Assembly: GCA_946566955.1 (NCBI GenBank)
Contig: CAMNXD010000006.1
Coordinates: forward strand, 1 to 58,812
Source of the DNA: an uncultured Clostridia bacterium
GTDB taxonomy: Bacteria > Bacillota > Clostridia > Oscillospirales > Acutalibacteraceae
Reading direction: 5' to 3'
DNA length: 58,812 bases
The notes beneath the pieces are model-generated. The model was given only the letters and a program-made list of their open reading frames with translations. It did no database searches and was not told the origin of the DNA. Both the position numbers and the translations under genes were made by a program. This document shows, piece by piece, positions 42,287-51,264 of the stretch (positions are counted from its first letter, which is position 1; every line of letters begins with the position of its first letter).

Positions 42287-44899
42287 TTATTCTAGCTTAA
42301 TTATTTCTATACCCATCTTCTTTGCACATTTAGCAACGTGCTCATGACAAGTAAAAATTATGGTTTGAGTTTCTTTTGCGTTTTCTTTTAAAAATCTAAG
42401 GGTATTTTCCACGCGAGAATAGTCATACCTGACGAGCACATCATCAAGTATTAAAGGCACCTCGCCACTAAGGGAAGAAAGCAGCTTAGAAATTGCTACT
42501 TTTAAAGTTAAGTAAGCTTGATCAATAGTACCGCTGCTAAAACTTTCATATGATTTATAACTATTATTTTTTTCAAGCGATATAGAATAATCTTTATTCA
42601 TACAAATATTGCTGTGCTCTCCACCCGTGAGCTCTTTAAAAATTTTAGAAGCCTCTTCATTTAGCCGGGGATTAAATTTTCTTCTAACTTCATTTATCGT
42701 TTCCTGAATTATTTCATATGCAATCTTTAAGCTTTGCAAATACTCCTTAGCAAGCGAAAATTTAAGCTTTTTTTCCTGGAGCTTCTCATTTAAGAAATTT
42801 AAACTTTTTTTAGGATATCGAATTTTGCTTTTGATTTGGATGTAAGAATTAGAAATGTCCAGAGATTTAAGTTCTTCAAGCCTCTTTTCTATGGAATATA
42901 TAGCCTCTTCATTTGTGTCTAATTGGAGCTTTAAAGCTTGAGTTTTGAGCTTCTTTAAATAATCTTCTATTTCGAATTCAGAAATGCTTTTTAAATTAAG
43001 AGCATCTCTTTTTATATGTATTTCTTCATCGCACGCTTCAATTGTATCGCATGTTGACTTAATTACGTCTAGAAAATCGGTGGCTTCTGAGTAATTGAGT
43101 ACTTTACTATATTTAGAAATTATTTCAATGAATTCGGATTTTAACGCGTCAACTTTGTTTAAAAACCGATTATATACCTCTTTGCTTTGAGCAAGATTTT
43201 GTGATTTAGCGTAGTTTTCATAGTACTCCCCTACATTCGAAGACCTTTTTTCTTCTAACATTTTATTTATATTTGTGTTTAGGGAGTCAAGTCTTTCGGA
43301 TGCTAGAGATGTTTCTTTTTTTATAAGGTTTAGTAATGTAGTATTTATTCTTTCTAAATTTTGAGCGCAGCTTAAAGATTTTAATTCAAGCTCTTTTAAA
43401 TTTTGCTGATGATTTTGAGTATTGTACGCAGCTATATTTTTTTTTAAAGACTTGATTTCATTTTTTAAACGGTGAAAGCTAAAACCCGTCCAAAGCGCGC
43501 CAGCGACTCCGAAAATAGAAATTATACTTAGTAAAACAGTTGATAGCGGGGTTAAATCTTTAATAATCATTAAAATAACCGTGCTTAAAGCTAAAAAAGA
43601 TATAATTAAGGCTATTTTATTATTGCTTTGTTTCTTTAGCTTAAGCTTTAGACTGCTTGTTAAATTATTTCTCTCAGATTCGCACTCAAACCTTTTGTTC
43701 CTAAGTGATTCTTCTAAGGACTTTAGATTTTCTAAATCATCATTTTCTGCGGTGCTTTGGTTTAAAAGACTAAAAAGTTCATCGGGATTATAAAAAAGAG
43801 ACGCGAGCTTACCTTTTTCTACGCTGCAAAAATCTTTTAAGTTTGAAAAAAATTTTAACTTTTCGATCTTGCTTTCTAAGTTTTGTCTTTCTTTTATAGC
43901 TAGATTTAAGCAGTTTATTTCTTCGCTAGAAATTAAGATAGAGTCCTCATTAACAGATTTCATAAAGTTATTTAGTTCTTTGCTTTTTTCTTCGTTCAAA
44001 CTTATTTTATCTTTTAAAAGTATAAGCTCACTTATTACATCTTTATATTGAGTAATCCCTAAATCTCTTAGTTTTCTGGCGGCACCTGATTTAATCTGAA
44101 TAGACTTTATCAAGCTTTCAAGCTCTGAAATTTTCTTTAAAGCTTTTATATTTTCAATTTGGTTTTCAAGAGCGCGCTTTTCTTTAATAAGTTTTTCAAT
44201 CTTTGTAAGCTGACTAAAAAGATCCATTTGCTCGCGGTTTAGAATTTCTATTTCTTCTATTTGGTTATTAATATCTTTAATTTCTGAGCTTATAATAGAT
44301 ATTTTTCCATTTTTGCCCCTCAGAGGTTCTAAATCTTTAATAGCTTCTTCTATTTTAGAAGTCACCTCTAGTAAACTACTTTCACTTTCGCCGTTTGCAG
44401 ATAAATTAAACATCTTATTTAAAATTGAATCCTTTGAAACTTTAGCTTCTTCAAATTCCGCTCTTCCAAGATTCGATATGTAGCTGCTTCTTTCAAAGCT
44501 GTATAAGTCTAGTCCAAAGACGCGTTCGCCTACTTCCTCTTTTTTACCTAAATTTATATTTTCTCCTAGAGACTGATTTCTAAATAAAGTCACATCTTTT
44601 AAAACAGAACTCGGATGAATTTTTTTCTCCACTCTATAGTTAAAACCTTTGGAAGTAAATTCAATTGATCCTTGCATCGGTTTTCCATTCCACGGAGAAT
44701 ATCTACTTCTTACTAATTTATCTTCTGCACTTGTGCTACTTCCTTTTCGGCGACTATAAAATATCATCTTTAAAAATTCCATTAAAGTTGTCTTTCCGGC
44801 TTCGTTTTTTCCGTAAATTACTTGGATGTCTTTATTTAATAAAATTCTAAAATTGTTTAGCTTACCAAACCCTTCTATTTCGATTTTTTTAATTTTCAT
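42287..44899 (-). CDS. SMC/Rad50-like AAA ATPase (YhaN type)
   Basis: This 870-residue protein has a split ABC ATPase head: N-terminal KIEIEGFGKLNNFRI and Walker A GKNEAGKTTLMEF, and C-terminal signature FSSGTIDQAYLTLKVA with Walker B PLILDDVLVRYD. Long coiled coils flank a central hydrophobic pair of segments (ALIISFLALSTVILMII; TVLLSIISIFGVAGALW), a feature of Firmicute YhaN proteins. The partner upstream is a calcineurin-like nuclease, as in SbcCD/YhaNO pairs that process DNA ends. I start it at ATG 44899 (MKIKKIEIEG, GGAGAG upstream), overlapping the partner's end by 11 bases. Confidence 0.85.
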   Translation of the reverse strand: MKIKKIEIEGFGKLNNFRILLNKDIQVIYGKNEAGKTTLMEFLKMIFYSRRKGSSTSAEDKLVRSRYSPWNGKPMQGSIEFTSKGFNYRVEKKIHPSSVLKDVTLFRNQSLGENINLGKKEEVGERVFGLDLYSFERSSYISNLGRAEFEEAKVSKDSILNKMFNLSANGESESSLLEVTSKIEEAIKDLEPLRGKNGKISIISSEIKDINNQIEEIEILNREQMDLFSQLTKIEKLIKEKRALENQIENIKALKKISELESLIKSIQIKSGAARKLRDLGITQYKDVISELILLKDKISLNEEKSKELNNFMKSVNEDSILISSEEINCLNLAIKERQNLESKIEKLKFFSNLKDFCSVEKGKLASLFYNPDELFSLLNQSTAENDDLENLKSLEESLRNKRFECESERNNLTSSLKLKLKKQSNNKIALIISFLALSTVILMIIKDLTPLSTVLLSIISIFGVAGALWTGFSFHRLKNEIKSLKKNIAAYNTQNHQQNLKELELKSLSCAQNLERINTTLLNLIKKETSLASERLDSLNTNINKMLEEKRSSNVGEYYENYAKSQNLAQSKEVYNRFLNKVDALKSEFIEIISKYSKVLNYSEATDFLDVIKSTCDTIEACDEEIHIKRDALNLKSISEFEIEDYLKKLKTQALKLQLDTNEEAIYSIEKRLEELKSLDISNSYIQIKSKIRYPKKSLNFLNEKLQEKKLKFSLAKEYLQSLKIAYEIIQETINEVRRKFNPRLNEEASKIFKELTGGEHSNICMNKDYSISLEKNNSYKSYESFSSGTIDQAYLTLKVAISKLLSSLSGEVPLILDDVLVRYDYSRVENTLRFLKENAKETQTIIFTCHEHVAKCAKKMGIEIIKLE

Positions 44900-46019
44900 G
44901 ATACTTAACACTCTCCACAAAAGCTTTAAGACCTATTTTTAAAGCATTCCTGTTTAGCTTATTTTCTTCAGCACTTTGTGAATTTTCTATCCTCGAAAGC
45001 GCCTTTTTAATGAACATACTTTTAAAATCATTTCTATATGATAGCTTTTCAATATCTATCTCTACTTCTGTTTTGTCTATAACTTTAGAAAAAAACAATT
45101 TTTCACTCAGTAAACTTTCAAATAAGTCTGTATCAATTAAAAAATTCTCTTCTACCATTCCCTGAAGAGTTATTTCATAAAAGTTTTTCGTAAAATCTTC
45201 TTTGTATAAAGTTTCAAGCATATCTAAAATATGTTTTACAGCTTCTCGAGAATTCAAACAAGAAGAAATATCTATATTTACTTTTTCGTACCTTCTTAGG
45301 CAAGCTTTTTGAAATTCAAGCTCACATTTGCCTTTAGATATTTTACCTATATAAAACCCTTTTTCTCCTGTTTCACTAAAGCTATTACCATAAGGCGACC
45401 CGGAATATGAATAAAAAGTATCTTTTAATTTTTTTATCTCACTTCTTTTATGTACATGCCCAAGTGCTATGTAGTCCATGTTGCTATTTTCTATATCTGC
45501 AAAGGGTATGGGATTATAATAGCTATTACTCCAAGTGATATGTCCATGCATAACACATATGTTTATAAAGCTTGAGTTTAAACTAGGCACTTCTCTTAGC
45601 ATTCCTTTGCTCTGGTACACACCACTAAATGCTGCACCCCAAATTCTAACCTTTAAATCAGGGATTTCAAAGAAAGTCAGTTTATTAGTTTTAAATATAA
45701 AAACATTTTTTGGCCAATCGGGTAGAAAGTAAGGTGAATCCGGCGTGAAAGGATCATGGTTTCCGGGTGCAATGACGATTCTAAGTCCGGAATTTTTTAA
45801 AATTTCTTGAACTTCTTTAAGCTCTGAAAGGTCTACATCAACGTCGTCAAATAAATCGCCGGCTATTAAAATAAAATCCACGTTTTGCCGAGTGCATTCA
45901 TTAAGAATATTAATTAAAACTCTTTTTCTTTCTAGGTTTTTAAACTCAAATGGTCTGCTATAATAGTCTTTACTGCAGCCCAAGTGGAAATCCGAGCAGT
46001 GCGCTATTTTTACTTCCAA
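44889..46019 (-). CDS. metallophosphoesterase, DNA repair exonuclease (SbcD/YhaO type)
   Basis: The 376-residue protein carries the calcineurin-like phosphoesterase motifs in order: AHCSDFHLG, IAGDLFDD, PGNHDP, MHGHITW and ALGHVHKRSE, which ligate two metal ions. A capping domain of about 130 residues follows. With the adjacent YhaN-like ATPase it should act as an ATP-controlled nuclease on DNA ends. AGGAGG precedes the ATG, and its 5' region is divergent from the SRP RNA promoter. Confidence 0.88.
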   Translation of the reverse strand: MEVKIAHCSDFHLGCSKDYYSRPFEFKNLERKRVLINILNECTRQNVDFILIAGDLFDDVDVDLSELKEVQEILKNSGLRIVIAPGNHDPFTPDSPYFLPDWPKNVFIFKTNKLTFFEIPDLKVRIWGAAFSGVYQSKGMLREVPSLNSSFINICVMHGHITWSNSYYNPIPFADIENSNMDYIALGHVHKRSEIKKLKDTFYSYSGSPYGNSFSETGEKGFYIGKISKGKCELEFQKACLRRYEKVNIDISSCLNSREAVKHILDMLETLYKEDFTKNFYEITLQGMVEENFLIDTDLFESLLSEKLFFSKVIDKTEVEIDIEKLSYRNDFKSMFIKKALSRIENSQSAEENKLNRNALKIGLKAFVESVKYHEN

Positions 46020-46051
46020 AAAAATCCCTCCTAATTTTTAAAAAATATATA

Positions 46052-46080
46052 TTGAATTTTTTTATATCTTAGCGTATAAT
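46052..46080 (+). promoter_or_regulatory. promoter of the SRP RNA gene
   Basis: TTGAAT (46052-46057), a 17-base spacer and TATAAT (46075-46080), about 30 bases before the RNA. Confidence 0.75.
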
Positions 46081-46109
46081 AATTATAAATGAGTGTTTTC
46101 TGGTAATCA

Positions 46110-46256
46110 ACAGTCGTGTAATTCAGCATGCAGTTGAATGGGTGCCATGCGACGAATGATTGTGAACCATGTCAGGCGGGGAACCGAGCAGCATTAAGCA
46201 GTATTTTTCGTGCGATGTGGTTAGTTCGTTCGACTGTATGTTGAATTACATGCCTA
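46110..46256 (+). ncRNA. ffs: signal recognition particle RNA (4.5S/SRP RNA)
   Basis: The ends pair in a long helix (GTGTAATTCA near 46116 with TGAATTACAT near 46242). The centre carries the conserved SRP S-domain, GAACCATGTCAGGCGGGGAA and GAGCAGCATTAAGC, equivalent to the asymmetric loop and tetraloop hairpin bound by Ffh. The size is between the short enterobacterial and the long Bacillus forms. Placement just before dnaX is common in Firmicutes. The exact ends are approximate. A short T run (CTACTTTTTAA) follows. Confidence 0.88.
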
Positions 46257-46284
46257 CTTTTTAACCAAGGTGGTATGAAAGCAG

Positions 46285-47811
46285 TTGTACAAAGCTCTTT
46301 ATCGCAAATGGAGACCAAAAACTTTTGACGAGGTTGTTGGACAAGGTCATGTTACTAAAACTTTGAAAAATGAAGTGTGCTATGGAAAAATTTCTCATGC
46401 CTACTTGTTTACTGGCTCTCGAGGCACTGGCAAAACTTCATGCGCTAAAATTCTAGCAAAAGCAATCAACTGTGAGTCTCCTATAGAGGGAAACCCTTGC
46501 GGAAAATGCGAGACTTGCCAAAAAATACAGTCTGAAAATTTGTTAGACATAGTCGAGATAGATGCCGCAAGCAATAATGGAGTTGAAAACATTCGCAGTA
46601 TACGTGATGAAATGGTATTCACTCCAAACACTTGTAAGTATAGAGTTTATATTGTGGATGAAGTTCATATGCTATCTCCCGGCGCGTTTAACGCTTTTTT
46701 AAAAACTTTAGAAGAGCCCCCTACACACGTGGTGTTCATTTTAGCAACAACCGAAATACACAAACTCCCTATGACAATTATTTCAAGATGTCAAAAATTT
46801 GAGTTCCATAGGCTTTCTGAATCTGAAATATGCTTTCAACTAAAGCGAGTTTCAAAGCTCGAGGATATAAAAATTGAAGACTCTGCAATTAAACAAATTT
46901 CTGTTTTCGCAGACGGTGCTATGAGAGATGCCTTATCACTTTTGGATCAATGCAATAATTTATGCTCTGAAGTTATAAACGAAAATTTCGTAAGAGAAAT
47001 GTTAGGTATACCCCCTAAGGAATCTATTTTGGAAATTGTAAACGGAATTTTAACAGGGAATTTTTCCAAAGTCCTTGACTATATAGATAATACCTATAAG
47101 TTCTCAGGAAATTTAGTAAGACTTTGCGAAGAAATAATAGAGTACTTTAGAAATATAATGATTTATAAAGCCACAGGAACTTTTCAGCATTTCTTTGAAA
47201 GCAACGCTTCATATGCTAAACAAATAAGTTTAAAGGATGCAATGCTAGCTCTAAGCTTACTTCAAGTAGCATATAAAAACATGTGCTCAGGAAATAATAA
47301 AAAACTTGAATTAGAAATTATAGCTGTAAAGCTGTGTAATGAGCTTTCAAAGTGCAAAGCTTCTTTAAGTAAAAATCCTGAAGAAATTAGTGTAGAAAAT
47401 ACTTCAATAGCTTCATTTCAAGAGCCTTGCCAAGAACCTGAAATTTTAAGCGATGGTCCTTTAAAAAGCTGGGACAAAATCCTTGAAAAAATTAAAGAAA
47501 CTTCAAGTTTAAAGTCTCTATATATTTCTCTTGCAGATTCCCAGGCTTATAAACAAAAAGATAAAATTTTAATAAATGCTAAAAGCTCTTTTGCATTCGA
47601 GATTCTAAAAAAACAAGAGTATAGAAGCTGTGTAAAGAAAATAATATATGAGGTTTTAGGTAAAAAGTTCGAAATCGAGCCTTATAACTCTCCAGTACCC
47701 ACTGACGAAAAAACTGCTTCGCTTCCATCCCATAGCGATACCCTCGAAGACTTAATTAAAAGAGCTAAATTAAATAATATAGAAATAGTTAGTAAACAGG
47801 AGGATTTTTAA
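46285..47811 (+). CDS. dnaX: DNA polymerase III subunits gamma/tau
   Basis: DnaX is the clamp-loader motor. The 508-residue protein starts at TTG (LYKALYRKWRPKTFDEV) behind GGTGG. It has Walker A GSRGTGKTSC, the zinc-binding CGKCETCQKI, Walker B YIVDEVHMLS and sensor ATTEIHKLP, then a collar domain and a tau-like C-terminal region. No obvious A-rich slippery site was seen to make a separate gamma form. It opens the dnaX-ebfC-recR unit. Confidence 0.94.
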   Translation: MYKALYRKWRPKTFDEVVGQGHVTKTLKNEVCYGKISHAYLFTGSRGTGKTSCAKILAKAINCESPIEGNPCGKCETCQKIQSENLLDIVEIDAASNNGVENIRSIRDEMVFTPNTCKYRVYIVDEVHMLSPGAFNAFLKTLEEPPTHVVFILATTEIHKLPMTIISRCQKFEFHRLSESEICFQLKRVSKLEDIKIEDSAIKQISVFADGAMRDALSLLDQCNNLCSEVINENFVREMLGIPPKESILEIVNGILTGNFSKVLDYIDNTYKFSGNLVRLCEEIIEYFRNIMIYKATGTFQHFFESNASYAKQISLKDAMLALSLLQVAYKNMCSGNNKKLELEIIAVKLCNELSKCKASLSKNPEEISVENTSIASFQEPCQEPEILSDGPLKSWDKILEKIKETSSLKSLYISLADSQAYKQKDKILINAKSSFAFEILKKQEYRSCVKKIIYEVLGKKFEIEPYNSPVPTDEKTASLPSHSDTLEDLIKRAKLNNIEIVSKQEDF

Positions 47812-47813
47812 AA

Positions 47814-48158
47814 ATGAAAGTTAGATTACCTAAAAGCGGAAACTCTATGAACAATATGCAGCAAATAATGCTTCAAGCTCAAAAAGCTCAAGAAGAAATG
47901 GAAAAAGCCTCAGCAGAACTTGAATCTAAAGAATATTTCGCAACTTCTGGAGGAGAAGCCGTTAAAGTCATTATAAACGGTAAAATAGAAATCAAAAAGA
48001 TAGAAATTAAACCCGAAGTCGTAGACCCCGAAGACGTTGATATGCTTTGCGATATGATTATGGCGGCAGCTAACGAAGCAATTAAAAAAGCTAACTTTGA
48101 AAAAGAAAACTTGATGGAGCAAATTTCAGGAAAAATTAAAATGCCAGGAATTCTTTAA
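47814..48158 (+). CDS. YbaB/EbfC family nucleoid-associated protein
   Basis: This 114-residue DNA-binding protein has a Gln-rich N-terminal helix (NNMQQIMLQAQKAQEEME), the central sheet GGEAVKVIINGKIEIKKIEI, and the C-terminal MIMAAANEAIKKA. EbfC dimers bind DNA with tweezer-like arms; the gene lies between dnaX and recR as in most bacteria. AGGAGG precedes the ATG, 2 bases after the dnaX stop. Confidence 0.92.
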   Translation: MKVRLPKSGNSMNNMQQIMLQAQKAQEEMEKASAELESKEYFATSGGEAVKVIINGKIEIKKIEIKPEVVDPEDVDMLCDMIMAAANEAIKKANFEKENLMEQISGKIKMPGIL

Positions 48159-48159
48159 A

Positions 48160-48765
48160 ATGTGGAAAAATAGCAGTATTTATTTAATAAAACTAGTTGA
48201 ACAATTTGAGTCACTACCGGGTATAGGTAGAAAAACTGCTCAAAAACTAGCCTATCATATCCTTCAAATGCCTAAAGAAAAAATAAAAGTGTTTACAAAC
48301 AGCATTTTAGATGCACACTCTAAAATACATTGCTGCAGTGTTTGCTGTAATTTTACAGATAAAGAAATATGCGGAATTTGCCTTGATAAAGAAAGAGATA
48401 ATTCCACAATCTGCGTCGTGGAGGATCCTAAAGACGTAGATGCAATTGAAAGAACCCACGAATTTAGTGGACTTTATCACGTTTTACATGGAGTTATTTC
48501 TCCCCTTAACGGAATAGGACCCGATGAAATTAAAATAGCTCCACTAATTAATCGAGTTAAGTCCGAAAAAATAGTTGAAATAATTATGGCTACTAATCCA
48601 ACTGTTGAGGGCGAAGCTACTGCAATGTATATCTCTAAGCTTCTTAAAGGATTAGAAATTAAAGTTACCAGATTAGCATACGGAATACCCGTTGGAGCCA
48701 CCTTAGAGTACGCGGATGAAGTGACCCTTTCTCGTGCACTTCTTGGGCGGAGTGAACTTTTTTAA
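48160..48765 (+). CDS. recR: recombination mediator RecR
   Basis: RecR works with RecF and RecO to load RecA on gapped DNA. The 201-residue protein has the helix-hairpin-helix LPGIGRKTAQKLAYH, a four-cysteine zinc finger (HCCSVCCNFTDKEICGIC), and the Toprim acidic residues in VVEDPKDVDAIE and the MATNPTVEGEATA segment. It ends in a 4-base convergent overlap with the minus-strand gene that follows. Confidence 0.95.
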   Translation: MWKNSSIYLIKLVEQFESLPGIGRKTAQKLAYHILQMPKEKIKVFTNSILDAHSKIHCCSVCCNFTDKEICGICLDKERDNSTICVVEDPKDVDAIERTHEFSGLYHVLHGVISPLNGIGPDEIKIAPLINRVKSEKIVEIIMATNPTVEGEATAMYISKLLKGLEIKVTRLAYGIPVGATLEYADEVTLSRALLGRSELF

Positions 48766-49703
48766 AGGTTTTTAGCTCTATTTTTTCGAGTATGCTTAAT
48801 TTTAGGTTTATATTCAAAGCTTTGGGCATAAAGTATAATTTTAGAAATTTCACCTTTAATTTCTTCTTTAAATATTATTTTAGAGCTTCCTTCTGTAGCA
48901 CTAAGCGTATGCTTTTCAGCAATCTGTAGTCCAGCTAAGCTAGAATTTGAAAATTCGTCTGCATGGAACCCTAAAAGCTCGTCTAAGCTTTCTATAAACA
49001 TCTCGATACTGCCCGATAACCCCAAAAGCTGAATATTTTTTAGGGGTTCTTTTTTGTTAAATTTTTTTAAAACCTCTCTTGCCTTTTCGAATTGCTCGTC
49101 GATTTTATAATTTTTATTCTCAATAGATTTAAAGATATCTTGATTTACTTCAATAAGTTTTTCTAAAAATTCTTTTTGAGTTTTAGCTTCGTTCATTAAA
49201 TTTTCTAGGCGAAGTTTAAATTTTGAATTATCTCCCTCAAATATCTTTTTAATTTCTAAAAATACATTCTGTATTTCTTTAGAGTGCAGCACCGCTAAAG
49301 GCGAGAAAGAATATTTTTCAGGTCCAATATCTAAAGTGTTACTCCAAGCTTCGAAAGCTTTCATTATATTTTTACATCTTTTTTCTATGTCCCTAGATGG
49401 AATTTCTGCGGTTATATAATTGCTTTGAGTGACTTTTTTGAAATTTAAAAAAGCTGATTGAATTTTTCCTAAAATCACACCGCTATTTTTAACTTTGTTA
49501 TTAATACTCATTTTAAAATTAGAGTCATCTGATTTAGAGTTATCTTCTTCTATTTTTTTATCGTAACTGCGAATGCAGCTTTCATTAAACGCATCAATAA
49601 GTTGCAGAGTTTGAGATATTATTTCATTCCAATTTTCATTGCGTGAAATTTCTGAAAATTTTATGGGAAAATATTTGATATTTTGATAAAATCTTTTTTC
49701 TTT
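48762..49703 (-). pseudogene. C-terminal continuation of the SopB-like gene beyond an in-frame TAG (or separate ORF without a start signal)
   Basis: After the TAG at 49709-49707 that ends the SopB-like frame, the same frame stays open for 314 codons to 48762. The first 65 codons (SKEKRFYQNIKYFPIKFSE..., ENWNEIISQTLQLIDAFN) look like normal protein and contain no ATG, GTG or TTG and no ribosome binding site. The first ATG (49511) also lacks one. The region encodes a charged helical domain (EFLEKLIEVNQDIFKSIENK, KAREVLKKFNKKEPLKN). The simplest reading is one long gene of 826 codons split by a CAG to TAG change; programmed readthrough is an alternative. No family is recognised. Confidence 0.6.
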
Positions 49704-49706
49704 AGA

Positions 49707-51242
49707 CTAATTATCATTTTTAGCTTCAACCTTTTTATATTCTTTTGATGGTTTAGCATGTTTCGAAGTCCCTCTTACTTTACCTATGCGACGTGTGGTT
49801 TCCTTAAGATCCACCTTTAATCCTTTAAAGCCTGTATTTGCTTCAGTTATAACGTCTGATTGAGTTGCATCAAAAATATTACTCATTTGCAGCTTTTCTT
49901 CATCAGTAAGCTTTGCATAAGGATCAGGTACTTCACCTTCTTTTGCTTCCATGGTAGTAACTAAATCATTTATTTCTGCTGATACATCCCCTGTTCTATC
50001 CTTTCCGCTCTTACAGTTAAATGACACAGGATACCCTATTAAATATAAAAGAGCCGATACTCGAGTTGGAATTGCTGCAGGATTAGATTTTATACCGATT
50101 CCGTTTGTGCAAGACCATAGTTCTAGTATTTGCTTAGAAAGATTTATTATTTTCTTTATTTTAAGATCAATTTCTTTAGTATCCTTTTCTGAAATGCTTT
50201 TACTTCTTTTAGCTTCGTATAAACTATTTAAGTATTTTCCAACTTCTCCTGTTTCTTGGAGTTTAAGGCTTCCTTCTTTAATATTTTCTTCAAATTCACG
50301 GTTTAAAATGTTCTCTTTTATGTCTTTATTTTTTCTATTTTTGCTGCTACACGTTTTAAATTTTTCTTCAATAGACTTAAGAATTTTTTCTCCAAATAAA
50401 TTTAATAGTGCTTTTCGGTTTTCTTTATAGGAGCTAGTAACTAATTTTCCTTTAAGTGCATAATGCTGAATGTTGGTACCAAAATTAACCATAATCGTTT
50501 TGGCAAGTCTAAGCTTTATTGTTTTAGTATTGCCGCTTTCGTCTTTTATTTTCATATCGAAGGGTTCGTTTTCCAATTTTTCAAAAGCTTTCATTTGTTT
50601 GAAAGGCATGTCTTTATCGGGCGAAAGAGGACTATTTTTTCCAATTGGGCTCATTAACTGCACATTACCCAATTTAACTTCCCAGACTTTGTCTTCTTGG
50701 CTCTTTTGAAGCTTATTTAAACCGTATTGTTCTATAGCAGCCGCTAAAATAATTTCTTTTGAAGCGTTTTCGTTTCCACGAGTATTTCTATGCCTAAGAG
50801 CGGAAAACAAAACTTTATCATCTGATTTCGCTTCAGTTTTCCACAAATTACCGGCATGTTCTTGATTCTCTTCTCCAGACGTTAGTCCTTCTCCTTTTTC
50901 TAAATGAGTAAAAATTCCCAAGTCAGCTGCAGGAGTTGAACTGAAATTAACTTTCATTGTTGTGCCTTGTTTATTTTTAACGGTTATATCTTTTGAGAGC
51001 TTCTGCCACGCATCTTTATTATGACCAAGTGCATAAGCATTGAGCTTTCGATAACTAAGACCTTTACTTACATCTCGGTGCTTAAGAATTTTTTCTATAT
51101 CACTTTTCTTTTGTTCAAAAGCTCCTATTAACTCAGAATTATCTTTTATTTCTTCCTGAATTTTATCTATAGAAGCTGAAGACAAATCTAGCCTTTTAAG
51201 AGCTTCTCTCATGCTTTCTTTTATATTTTTTTTATTATTCAC
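49707..51242 (-). CDS. SopB/IpgD-like inositol phosphate phosphatase
   Basis: This 511-residue cytoplasmic-type protein has no signal peptide. It contains the C-x5-R phosphatase loop NCKSGKDRTG (Cys410, Arg416) in exactly the form found in the Salmonella SopB and Shigella IpgD effectors, and an upstream VNFGTNIQHYAL (252-263) that matches their conserved NFGVNE block. The downstream segment AKLTDEEKLQMSNIF followed by EANTGFKG also parallels their C-terminal NTG block. SopB/IpgD dephosphorylate host phosphoinositides and inositol phosphates. GTG start with AAGGAAGGTG. It is the second gene of an operon behind a consensus promoter at 52454. Delivery in a Firmicute is unexplained, since type III secretion is not expected. 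Confidence 0.75.
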   Translation of the reverse strand: MNNKKNIKESMREALKRLDLSSASIDKIQEEIKDNSELIGAFEQKKSDIEKILKHRDVSKGLSYRKLNAYALGHNKDAWQKLSKDITVKNKQGTTMKVNFSSTPAADLGIFTHLEKGEGLTSGEENQEHAGNLWKTEAKSDDKVLFSALRHRNTRGNENASKEIILAAAIEQYGLNKLQKSQEDKVWEVKLGNVQLMSPIGKNSPLSPDKDMPFKQMKAFEKLENEPFDMKIKDESGNTKTIKLRLAKTIMVNFGTNIQHYALKGKLVTSSYKENRKALLNLFGEKILKSIEEKFKTCSSKNRKNKDIKENILNREFEENIKEGSLKLQETGEVGKYLNSLYEAKRSKSISEKDTKEIDLKIKKIINLSKQILELWSCTNGIGIKSNPAAIPTRVSALLYLIGYPVSFNCKSGKDRTGDVSAEINDLVTTMEAKEGEVPDPYAKLTDEEKLQMSNIFDATQSDVITEANTGFKGLKVDLKETTRRIGKVRGTSKHAKPSKEYKKVEAKNDN

Positions 51243-51264
51243 TTTAACACCTTCCTTTAAAATT

